Source of the DNA: Bacteroidales bacterium
GTDB lineage: Bacteria; Bacteroidota; Bacteroidia; Bacteroidales; UBA932
DNA length: 32,983 nt
Reading direction: 5' to 3'
NCBI GenBank assembly: GCA_017454335.1
Contig: JAFTDE010000058.1
Location: 1 to 32,983, forward strand
Shown here: in pieces, positions 24,860-31,692 of the stretch
How positions within the stretch are numbered: position 1 is the first letter of the stretch
Layout: each line of letters starts with the position of its first letter
Program-made: the position numbers and the translations under genes
The notes under the pieces: model-generated
Seen by the model: the letters and a program-made list of their open reading frames with translations, nothing else
Database searches by the model: none
Told to the model about the DNA's origin: nothing

Positions 24860-25680
24860 ATCGATAAAGATTGAGTTGGTTTGCAGGACAGTTTCTTTGC
24901 CACCATCCATCCGATGGCGGCGATGGCGATGGCCTCAGCCGTGACGATGAGTTCCAGCGGCACCATGCCGGCTGACTTCTGCAGCAGCACGGCTCCGGCA
25001 TCGACCAGCGCATGCAGGAGTATCGCGGCAGGGAACAGCCACAGCCATTTGCCGCCTTTGCGGACGGCCACCCAGACCAGCATGGAGAGGCCCACGTGGA
25101 TGAGCAGGGCTGAGAAGCGCTCCCAAAGCCCGATAAGCAGGGTTCCGGCGCCCAGCGCCTGCAACTGATTCAGTTGGGCCTGCAGCTGGGCTCCGGCTTC
25201 GGCCGGAACCTGGGAGAGGATGGTATCCGCCTGGCCGGAGTTGATCATGAGGGACAGGACCAGATTGCCGATCATGGTAATGCCGAAGATGACGATCATC
25301 TCCACGCCTCCGTGACCGATACCGTAAGCCACGCCGGGAAGCGGCGTGGAGGCCTCCTTTTTCATCAGGAGCTTCATCGCGAGGAAGCGGCCGCTCTCCT
25401 CAAAGATACCGGCAGCCAGTCCGCCATAGAGGGCGAGCCAAAGCGTGTTGCCCAGGATGGCCTGCCCGTGCGGCCCCTTCAGGACCAGCTGGTGCATGAT
25501 GCTTTCCAGCACCAGCGCGAAAACGAGGAACGTGGCGGCGCCGATCAGAATGGTGGACCACCTGGCATGGTGCTTCCGCACCAGATATACAGCCAGGCAG
25601 ACAGGGATGGCGATACCCAAAACGGCGTTGACAGCCATCAGGACGAGAGAGCCAGCAGGAATCATGAGAATGTTTGTCAT
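24856..25680 (-). CDS. YhfC family intramembrane glutamic-type protease homologue
   Basis: The 274-residue product has 7-8 membrane helices. It carries the motifs of the YhfC branch of CAAX-protease-like enzymes: EESGR (94-98), GHGGVE with His-123 and Glu-127, and His-223/Asp-227 in LLHALVDAG. These suggest an intact active site in the inner membrane; substrates of the family are not known. A Gln/Leu-rich amphipathic insert lies at about 155-177. The start is 3 bp after the stop of the small two-helix gene, and the end overlaps the YeaQ-type gene by 4 bp. The context suggests a role in envelope or stress handling with the neighbouring small membrane proteins. Confidence 0.85.
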   Translation of the reverse strand: MTNILMIPAGSLVLMAVNAVLGIAIPVCLAVYLVRKHHARWSTILIGAATFLVFALVLESIMHQLVLKGPHGQAILGNTLWLALYGGLAAGIFEESGRFLAMKLLMKKEASTPLPGVAYGIGHGGVEMIVIFGITMIGNLVLSLMINSGQADTILSQVPAEAGAQLQAQLNQLQALGAGTLLIGLWERFSALLIHVGLSMLVWVAVRKGGKWLWLFPAAILLHALVDAGAVLLQKSAGMVPLELIVTAEAIAIAAIGWMVAKKLSCKPTQSLSI

Positions 25681-25683
25681 AGG

Positions 25684-25878
25684 TCAAAACGGATGTCCTT
25701 TTCTGATCTCGGCGTACACGCTCCCGGCCAGCAGAAGCTGCGAGATCAGGCCGCACCACAACCCGACCGTGCCGAGAACATTGTCCTTCGCGTCCTGAAT
25801 GAAGAGCAGGACAGCGAAGAGCACCGCCAGCACGAGGGCCAGGACAAAAAGGAAGCGGGCGAGTTTCAACTTGTTCAT
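25684..25878 (-). CDS. Two-helix small membrane protein, unknown function
   Basis: The start chosen is the ATG at 25876-25878 (MNKLKLARF), giving 64 residues; an upstream ATG adds five residues. Two hydrophobic segments (about 9-27 and 35-56) are joined by QDAKDNVLG, with a short basic end (EIRKGHPF). I do not recognise a family. It sits 21 bp after the unknown 119-aa gene and 3 bp before the YhfC gene, so it belongs to the same operon and may be a partner or substrate of the protease. That role is inference. Confidence 0.7.
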   Translation of the reverse strand: MNKLKLARFLFVLALVLAVLFAVLLFIQDAKDNVLGTVGLWCGLISQLLLAGSVYAEIRKGHPF

Positions 25879-25899
25879 TTTATATTCTGTCAAGAATCA

Positions 25900-26256
25900 T
25901 CAGCTGACCAGCGAGTGCAGCCTGAAAGAGAAGTAGCCCTTGCCGTCCAGATATGCGAGCGCATCCTCCAGGAGCGCGGTCTTCCGCCCTTCTTCCAAAT
26001 CTGAATGAAAAAGGATATCGACAAACGTCTCCAGGCTGCGGTCGGAAAACTTTTCGGTCTCCACGAGGAACCAGACAGGATTCTCCTGCTGCAGGACTGC
26101 GTCCAGATCGAAGGGCAGACTTGCCTTGCCGAATTCATCCTTCACGTCTGTCAGGGAATAATCCGTCGTGCCGCCGTCCAACAGGCCCAGCCTGCGGGCG
26201 ACCAGCCTCAGCATCTCTCCCAGACGGTCAATTTCCCTGAGTATAAAATCTTCCAT
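25900..26256 (-). CDS. Unknown 119-residue soluble protein
   Basis: The start chosen is the ATG at 26254-26256 (MEDFILREIDRLGEML). The protein is acidic and mostly helical, with LREIDRLGEMLRLVARRL at the N-terminus and LEDALAYLDGKGYFSFRLHSL at the C-terminus (end of the protein, positions about 98-118). The C-terminal pattern looks like a TPR-like or helical-bundle end. There is no signal peptide or membrane helix, so it is cytoplasmic. Family not recognised. It follows the DUF4421 gene by 14 bp and precedes the two-helix gene by 21 bp, within a five-gene operon. Confidence 0.7.
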   Translation of the reverse strand: MEDFILREIDRLGEMLRLVARRLGLLDGGTTDYSLTDVKDEFGKASLPFDLDAVLQQENPVWFLVETEKFSDRSLETFVDILFHSDLEEGRKTALLEDALAYLDGKGYFSFRLHSLVS

Positions 26257-26270
26257 TACAGGCCTTCCCG

Positions 26271-27440
26271 CTAGAGCTTCACACAAAACTTAAGGCTCGC
26301 GGACCACCGGCTGAAAAGGCCGGAAGAGCGGATGTAGTCGTAGTCCGTTTCGAAATCTGCCATTTCTTCAGGAATGCCGGTGGCCCCTTTGTAGTTATAG
26401 CTGTCATAACTGCCCGTGATACCGATATAAAACCGGTCCCAGGAGTAAATAGCCCCGGCCTTGAGTACATAGTTCACGTGCAGCTTGCCGTTCATGACAT
26501 TCTTGAACCAGACCGGATTCTCCTCCAGCACATCGTTCCTCATGATGGAGGAAAACTGATTGAAAAGGGTGACCATGGGAATGGCCGTCAGATTCAGGGT
26601 CAGGTTGCGGAGCCCTTTCCCGTCCGTTCCGGGCTGCCGGTGGAAAGGAACCAGGTTGTACGAAAAACCGCCTCCGAAGGAAACCTGCCGGGTGTCTTGC
26701 TGAACCAGTCCGAACATCAGATCGGCAATGAATTCATCCGGATCATACTCGACCCGTCCCTGGAGGTATTTGATTCCGAACATCCATGTCCCGGCGGACC
26801 GACGCTGGACCACATTCCCTTTGTAAACTGCAGAATAAGCGAAACTGCGTCGGTTGAATGCATAGAACGCATCAGCGATGAAGGAAGTCATGCGCCCCGG
26901 CTTGTCGGTTTTGCCGGAGTCCTCAAAATTCAAGTCGTCACCAACCGAGATTCTCATTTCATAGTCAATCGGCCGGCGGAAGTCAAAATACTGCAGTTGC
27001 AGGGCGTAGCCCGGGGCGAGATAGTCGAAGGAGAAGGACGTGTTGGTGCTCGCCTTGTCGCCTCCGATTCTCTGGTTCCACCCCAAAGAAAGGTTGCCGT
27101 ACCCGGCCTGCAGACCGATGACCTTGTCCAGGCCTCCCAGGAGTTTGGTCGAGGTGTATGCCTGCATGGAATAGGTGACGGGATCGTCTTCATCCCCGGG
27201 CGTATAGCTGCAGTCAAGTACGTTTTCCTGGGAGATTCCCGCCCGGTTCAACGCGCCCGACACCGCGATATTCCAGCTAGGGGCCGGCTGATAGACAGCG
27301 TTCGGGTCAAGTTCCCTGGAAGGGGCGGAAATCATGTCGACAATCTTCTTCCAGAAAGTATCCGGTTTTTGGGAAGACACCGGAAGGCAGCAGGCCGGCA
27401 AGAGGACGAGAAGCGTGAGTGTTTTCCGAAGATCAAGCAT
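26271..27440 (-). CDS. DUF4421 outer-membrane-type protein
   Basis: The start chosen is the ATG at 27438-27440, which gives a good signal peptide (MLDLRKTLTLLVLLPACCLPVSSQ, positions 1-24 by number). The product has 389 residues. The mature part has amphipathic strands such as VIGLQAGYGNLSLGWNQRIG, the motif SFDYLAPGYALQLQYFDFRR, and a C-terminus ending RWSASLKFCVKL, as in the DUF4421 family of Bacteroidota. A beta-barrel is likely; function is unknown. It heads the operon that continues with the 119-aa protein, the two-helix peptide, YhfC and YeaQ-type genes. A candidate -7 element lies at 27461-27468. Confidence 0.8.
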   Translation of the reverse strand: MLDLRKTLTLLVLLPACCLPVSSQKPDTFWKKIVDMISAPSRELDPNAVYQPAPSWNIAVSGALNRAGISQENVLDCSYTPGDEDDPVTYSMQAYTSTKLLGGLDKVIGLQAGYGNLSLGWNQRIGGDKASTNTSFSFDYLAPGYALQLQYFDFRRPIDYEMRISVGDDLNFEDSGKTDKPGRMTSFIADAFYAFNRRSFAYSAVYKGNVVQRRSAGTWMFGIKYLQGRVEYDPDEFIADLMFGLVQQDTRQVSFGGGFSYNLVPFHRQPGTDGKGLRNLTLNLTAIPMVTLFNQFSSIMRNDVLEENPVWFKNVMNGKLHVNYVLKAGAIYSWDRFYIGITGSYDSYNYKGATGIPEEMADFETDYDYIRSSGLFSRWSASLKFCVKL

Positions 27441-27460
27441 GGTATGTTTCGTTTTATCTG

Positions 27461-27468
27461 CAAAAATA
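27461..27468 (-). promoter_or_regulatory. Candidate -7 element for the DUF4421-YhfC operon
   Basis: TATTTTTG on the minus strand matches TAnnTTTG, 20 nt before the DUF4421 start and within the 45-bp gap after the GNAT-flavin fusion gene. No -33 TTG is visible, so it may be weak. Confidence 0.4.
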
Positions 27469-27485
27469 ATCATAATTCCTTTTAT

Positions 27486-28508
27486 TCACTTTTCCCGGAC
27501 AGCCTTTCCGCTGATGTGCTCGATGGTGAATGCCAGAATCTCCGCCCTGGGACCGTTGCGGAGGATGTCGGTTTCCGTATCATAAGCGGCGGGAAAGTAT
27601 TTCGCGGCCAACGAACGAAACCTGTCTTGTCGCTCCCCTTCATCGGCGATGATACCGACCCGGCCGAAACAGATTACGCTGTTTACATGATACCACCAGT
27701 CGCCGGGTTCTTTTTCGGGATCGCCCAACACCGAGAAACAAGCCTTGTCGCAGACGCGGAGGGCATCCAGCTTGTGGCCTTCCCTGGCGCAGTGGAAATA
27801 CAGTTTCCCGTCTTCAAACACAAAATTGAGCGGCACGGAATAAGGATAACCACCGTCACCATTGACCGAGAGAAAACCCCGGTAAGCATTTTCCAGAATC
27901 CGGAAGCACATTTCCTCCGGAAGGGCCTGCTTGAACCGGCGCATGGGGCGGAAGGGCGACCTGTCGACCACTTTCCGGAATACGAGCATTTCATCGTCTT
28001 CGCTCCAATGACCGGCCTCCTCCTCCGGAACCTTGGGGCCATGTTGGTATTGATTCCAAAACCCGACGACTTGGAAACCGCAGCGGTTGACATAGAAGTG
28101 GATGTTGCGCTTCTCGAAATAGGGGGTGATCGTTTCCCAGACCCGGATCTCCGGGTGCAGGGCCTCCACAGCCTTCCACGCCGCCTGTCCGATCCCCCTG
28201 CCGTGGCACTCCGGGCGGACGAAGAGCAACTCCAGATCGCCCTTCGCCTCCTCCCGGTGGAGGGAAAGCACGAGGCCGCCCACCTGCTGTCCGTCCAGGA
28301 CGATCCGGTAGGTCTCGGCTGTCTCTGCGTCGATGGAATGTTCGATGGTAGACCGGGAAATCACTTCCTCTCCCTCCTCGCAACGCTCGTCCCGCATTCC
28401 GAACTCCAGTTGAGCTCCATATCTGAACGCCCACTGGTTGTCCAGGATAAACTGCTCCCGATCCTCAGGCTGCAGGGGAACCAACTTGACTTCACACATA
28501 GGATTCAT
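27486..28508 (-). CDS. Fusion of a GNAT acetyltransferase and a NimA/pyridoxamine-oxidase-like flavin domain
   Basis: The 340-residue product holds two domains. Residues 1-180 are a GNAT acetyltransferase with the acetyl-CoA loop RPECHGRGIGQAA (98-110) and the late IHFYVNRCGFQVVGF strand. Residues 187-340 are a split-barrel domain of the pyridoxamine 5'-phosphate oxidase/NimA type, with PYSVPLNFVFEDGKLYFHC (222-240), AREGHKLDAL (241-250) and a conserved VICFGRVGII strand. Free-standing members of the second family bind FMN; some Nim proteins give nitroimidazole resistance. Joint function is unknown. It is 45 bp upstream of DUF4421 and has its own leader. An ATG three codons later is an alternative start. 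Confidence 0.88.
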   Translation of the reverse strand: MNPMCEVKLVPLQPEDREQFILDNQWAFRYGAQLEFGMRDERCEEGEEVISRSTIEHSIDAETAETYRIVLDGQQVGGLVLSLHREEAKGDLELLFVRPECHGRGIGQAAWKAVEALHPEIRVWETITPYFEKRNIHFYVNRCGFQVVGFWNQYQHGPKVPEEEAGHWSEDDEMLVFRKVVDRSPFRPMRRFKQALPEEMCFRILENAYRGFLSVNGDGGYPYSVPLNFVFEDGKLYFHCAREGHKLDALRVCDKACFSVLGDPEKEPGDWWYHVNSVICFGRVGIIADEGERQDRFRSLAAKYFPAAYDTETDILRNGPRAEILAFTIEHISGKAVREK

Positions 28509-28538
28509 CTATCTCTTTTTTCGCCCAAGTATTGAAAG

Positions 28539-28693
28539 TCATTCCCCGTAGTAGCCGTAGTTCCAGAAGTCATACTCGAACTGGAGAGAGGTAAGGAACC
28601 GGGAAGTCATGGCGTCCAGGACACGGGTAAATCCGTTTTGCTGCAGGCAGCGACAATGAGGCAAAACAGAAGGATGGTTATGCGTTTCAGCAT
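28539..28693 (-). pseudogene. Small lipoprotein gene broken by a frameshift or deletion
   Basis: From the ATG at 28691-28693 the minus strand encodes a clear lipoprotein signal, MLKRITILLFCLIVAAC with Cys-17, then 11 more residues to a stop at 28607-28609. In another frame the sequence stays open across this point to 28539, ending in SLQFEYDFWNYGYYGE. The signal peptide and the tail together look like a short lipoprotein of about 50 residues joined out of frame. The tail alone is within a 68-aa reading with no family. An intact 28-residue lipoprotein is possible but less likely. It is downstream of the S41 peptidase gene, which ends at 28772. Confidence 0.55.
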
Positions 28694-28771
28694 AAATGAG
28701 CGCTTTCGCACTCCCAGGCTTTTCCTGACAGGGCATAGTATTCATAGTTTGTATAGAATTTGAACGAGTTT

Positions 28772-29704
28772 TTACTGCGTTGACAGTATCCAGGATACAG
28801 CATCCTCCAATGGCGTTTCCGTCTCGACGTCCGGGGCGATCGGGTCGTCGCAGAAAACTTCCCCGGTCCTTGCGACGTCGCAGCCGGTCGTCAGGATCAG
28901 TGAATAGCCGTTCTTCAGCGGGAAGGGCTGATTGGCACTGGCGTAGCCCGCTGTCGGGCTGCCGAACGTCCTTGTGTTGTCAAGCCCCCTGAAACAGAGC
29001 AGGGTGGCTTCTCCGGAACTGGCGGTCATGTCGTTGGTCAGGATGGCCACGGGCGTCCCTTCGGGGAATTTACGGCTCTCCGAGGCCTTGATGCCGACGA
29101 ATCTCAAGACAAAATCCAGCGAGACCGGAGTGGTCCGCTTCTTCCCTTTGAACTGCAGGATCACACCATCCGGCAGCAGCGGTGATACGGCGGAGATCAT
29201 GGGATACATGTTGCCGCCAGTATTGTCCCGGAGATCAATCACCACGCCGGCAGCCGATGAATGCTCCTGCAGGAAATGCAGCACCGAATATGCATAGAGT
29301 GAGTCGCTCACCTGTGCGCCGCTATGTGCCGGCAGCTTGACATAGGCGATGCCGCCTTCAAGCATCCTGGCTTCAGGCGCGAATTCGGGATAATTCACGG
29401 TATCCCTCACCGGAGCCATGAGGGCGGAATGCTTCCCGCCGGCAACCTGTACCGCCTGATATACCAGATAATTGGCCCATCCCAGGCTAGATACAGTATC
29501 CGCAGCCGCGAGAAACTCCTTTTTCCGGGCCTTCCACTCGGGCGTGTCAGAGTAGAGGCCATGCCTGTCCATAACCCGTATACAATGACGCACATATCCA
29601 GGATGTGTATCCTGGTTGTCAAACAGGCCGCACGAAGTGACCGAAAACAGGAAGAAAACAAAGTTTAATAAAAGAAATGCAGAGATAATGAATGTTCTGA
29701 ACAT
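28772..29704 (-). CDS. S41 family peptidase lipoprotein
   Basis: The 310-residue product has a lipoprotein signal ending VTS then Cys-25. The C-terminal tail-specific-protease domain (about 110-305) has IAYVKLP, VVIDLRDNTGGN (154-165) and TASSGE (227-232), where Ser-229 fits the nucleophile; GSPTAGYASAN follows. There is no PDZ domain, so it is the short lipoprotein type common in Bacteroidota. It acts in the periplasm, with unknown substrate. It has its own promoter at 29733-29762. Downstream is a decayed lipoprotein; upstream is the divergent decayed transporter. Confidence 0.88.
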   Translation of the reverse strand: MFRTFIISAFLLLNFVFFLFSVTSCGLFDNQDTHPGYVRHCIRVMDRHGLYSDTPEWKARKKEFLAAADTVSSLGWANYLVYQAVQVAGGKHSALMAPVRDTVNYPEFAPEARMLEGGIAYVKLPAHSGAQVSDSLYAYSVLHFLQEHSSAAGVVIDLRDNTGGNMYPMISAVSPLLPDGVILQFKGKKRTTPVSLDFVLRFVGIKASESRKFPEGTPVAILTNDMTASSGEATLLCFRGLDNTRTFGSPTAGYASANQPFPLKNGYSLILTTGCDVARTGEVFCDDPIAPDVETETPLEDAVSWILSTQ

Positions 29705-29732
29705 AAAATTGTATAATTACGATTTTTCGGTC

Positions 29733-29762
29733 TAAAGATACGCATTATCCGAAATAACACAA
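29733..29762 (-). promoter_or_regulatory. Promoter of the S41 peptidase
   Basis: On the minus strand TTG (29762-29760) precedes a 19-nt spacer and TATCTTTA (29740-29733), one base from the TAnnTTTG consensus. The start codon is 29 nt further on. Confidence 0.6.
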
Positions 29763-29784
29763 TTTCGGCGTCAGCATTAATTAC

Positions 29785-29792
29785 TATCTTCG
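29785..29792 (+). promoter_or_regulatory. Candidate -7 element of the decayed EamA gene
   Basis: TATCTTCG on the plus strand differs by one base from TAnnTTTG. A TTTC lies 18 nt upstream as a poor -33. It is back-to-back with the S41 promoter and would have driven the reading frame that starts at 29816. Confidence 0.35.
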
Positions 29793-29815
29793 TGCTCCGA
29801 AATAGAAAAGTTGCT

Positions 29816-30626
29816 ATGAAAACGAGCCTGTATATCGACAAGAGACGCATTCTGGGTTACATCGCCGGCGTCCTTGCAGGTGTTGATGCTGTTTAAAAAA
29901 GAATCATTCCTGGCAAGACGCAAGCACCTTGGCCTTCTGATTCTGCTGGGCCTGTTTTTCGCGGGAAGCAGCATCACCTTGTTCTACTCATACGATTATA
30001 TCCCGTCAGGGCTGGCAACTACGCTGGTTTACCTGTACCCCGTCATAGTTGCATTGATGATGGTGTTTCTCCGAATCTATCCCGGCTGGCAGACATGGAT
30101 AGCCATTGCGGCGACCTTTGCGGGGATCGTCCTTCTTTCCACTCCTTCCGGAAGTATCCGGATACGCCCCATGGGCGTGCTGCTCGCAATCGGATCTGCC
30201 CTGTGCTATTCTTTTTATCTTGTCATTATAAACAGGAGCAAACGCATTCGGAATGTGTCCGAGCACACAATCACATTCTATTCCCTGGTTACAGGTGCAG
30301 TGCTGTTTGCCGTAATCCGTACTTTCCAGGGCGGAGGTATGCTTACGGGCATCGACACGCTCTCCGACTGGGGGAATCTCATCGGCCTGGCCATCATACC
30401 TACGATGGTTTCCATGTTGACCATTGCTATATCTTCCCGCTATATAGGCCCCACAAAGACAGCTGTACTTGGCGTATTTGAACCGCTTACGGCCATACTG
30501 ATAGGGACGCTGCTGTTCGGAGAGGCTTTGACCACAAAGATGGCCGCCGGGATAGCCATCTGCGTGGCCGCCGTCGTTTTTATGATTGTGAAACCAGGGA
30601 GGAAGAAAACGGGGGCAGTTTCTTGA
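29816..30626 (+). pseudogene. EamA/DMT family transporter with deleted, out-of-frame N-terminus
   Basis: The ATG at 29816 opens a 26-codon frame whose basic start and IAGVLAG end look like the beginning of a DMT transporter, but it stops at 29894. In a different frame the rest of the transporter is intact from about 29880 to 30626: VLMLFKKESFLARRKH, then 8 hydrophobic helices ending in KPGRKK. EamA proteins of Bacteroidota have about 290-300 residues and 10 helices, so around 40 residues, including most of helix 1 and all of helix 2, are missing at the join. Internal starts (TTG 29874, ATG 29886) could make an 8-helix protein, but it is probably non-functional. Confidence 0.75.
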
Positions 30627-30682
30627 TGCGGCCCCATCAAGCGCCTCGCCTTCATCGAAGGACTGCTCCAACTTCAATCAAC

Positions 30683-31357
30683 CTACCAGACGAAAGGTAT
30701 CACTTTGTACTTCACCTTCCGCTTGTACTCCTTGTAACCCTCCAGCCCTTCTTCCAGGACCTCCTCCTCATTTTTAATCCGCTTGGCGATCAGCGGAATG
30801 TACAGCAACATGATCAGGAAAGAGAAGGGCGAAGCCAGCACCAGCGGCATGGCCAGGAACAGGACGGTCGTGGCCATATACATCGGATGCCGGACGACTC
30901 CATAAAGCCCCGTGTCAATGACCTTCTGATTCTCCTGAACCTCGATGGTCCGAGACAGGTAGGTGTTCTCCCGCAAAACCTCCGCGTAGAGCAGATAGCA
31001 GATCAGAAAAAGCCCTGCCGACACCCAAACGGCCCAGTCAGGCAGCATGCACCAGCCAAAACGCCAATTGAGGCCCGCCACGACAAACGCGGCTATAAAC
31101 AGGAGGCCGCTGAGTTTCACGACTGTCTGCTGCTCCTTCTCTTCTTCTTTGGCATTCAGCCGCTTGCGAAGCAGTTCCGGATTCTTCGCCATCATGACCA
31201 GGCCGGCACAGAACATCGGCACAAACAGAATGCCCATCAGCAGCCAGGCCTGCCAATACCGAAGCGACCCCGCCGGCAGGAAAAGCAGCAGGCCGATGAT
31301 GATAAGCCCGAGCAGAAACTTGCCGATGGCTTGCACAAAGAGTCCGTTCTTATCCAT
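30683..31357 (-). CDS. ICMT/phospholipid methyltransferase-like membrane protein
   Basis: The start chosen is the ATG at 31355-31357 (MDKNGLFVQAIGK), giving 224 residues. There are about five membrane helices. The C-terminal catalytic part of the isoprenylcysteine carboxyl methyltransferase/PEMT family is present: GLYGVVRHPMYMATTVLFLA, a final helix, and the conserved KNEEEVLEEGLEGYKEYKRKV end (KNEEEVL to YKRKV). These enzymes use S-adenosylmethionine at the membrane; bacterial substrates are mostly unknown. It is convergent with the decayed EamA gene (56-bp gap, no terminator seen), and 23 bp after the orphan 77-aa ORF. Confidence 0.85.
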   Translation of the reverse strand: MDKNGLFVQAIGKFLLGLIIIGLLLFLPAGSLRYWQAWLLMGILFVPMFCAGLVMMAKNPELLRKRLNAKEEEKEQQTVVKLSGLLFIAAFVVAGLNWRFGWCMLPDWAVWVSAGLFLICYLLYAEVLRENTYLSRTIEVQENQKVIDTGLYGVVRHPMYMATTVLFLAMPLVLASPFSFLIMLLYIPLIAKRIKNEEEVLEEGLEGYKEYKRKVKYKVIPFVW

Positions 31358-31380
31358 AGTTATTTCATTGATTCTTAAGT

Positions 31381-31614
31381 TTATTTCAGCACTTCGGAGC
31401 CGGCCTTCCGGGGATAACGCTGATGCTCCTTGACCCATTTGGAGAATTCACGCTTGAATCCAATTACATCTGTTCTGACATCTCTCTGCCATCTGGTACC
31501 ATAATGCGGCTTTGATTCCCGGACCGGAAGAGGAAGATTAAACAAATCCGAATCTCGATACATCATCGGTGCTTTACCTGCATTTTGAGGGTTGAAGTTC
31601 AAGAACTTGATCAT
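31381..31614 (-). CDS. Orphan 77-residue ORF, possibly a gene fragment
   Basis: The reading frame starts at an ATG at 31612-31614 and ends at 31381. It stays open further upstream, to about 31690, without another usual start codon, so it may be the 3' part of a longer gene. The product is basic with many aromatic residues (HYGTRWQRDVRTDV, FKREFSKWVKEHQRYPRK). No family recognised. Codon use is poorer in G/C at third positions than in neighbouring genes (AGA, CAA, AAT are used), hinting at a different origin or relaxed selection. It lies between the ICMT-like gene and the Sel1-like lipoprotein. Confidence 0.45.
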   Translation of the reverse strand: MIKFLNFNPQNAGKAPMMYRDSDLFNLPLPVRESKPHYGTRWQRDVRTDVIGFKREFSKWVKEHQRYPRKAGSEVLK

Positions 31615-31692
31615 CTCAACGGCCTTTATTCCGCCAAATCTGCCCGGAATACGCTGGTAGATAGACGGGAATTCCGAACCTTTACAAGCTTA

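Noticed and set aside
23001-24944. 647-residue plus-strand frame
   Set aside because: Runs antisense across the antiporter, the acyltransferase and the YeaQ-type gene; all three have good motifs on the other strand.
26478-28535. 685-residue plus-strand frame
   Set aside because: It spans antisense of two unrelated real genes and the gap between them, which a true gene would not do here.
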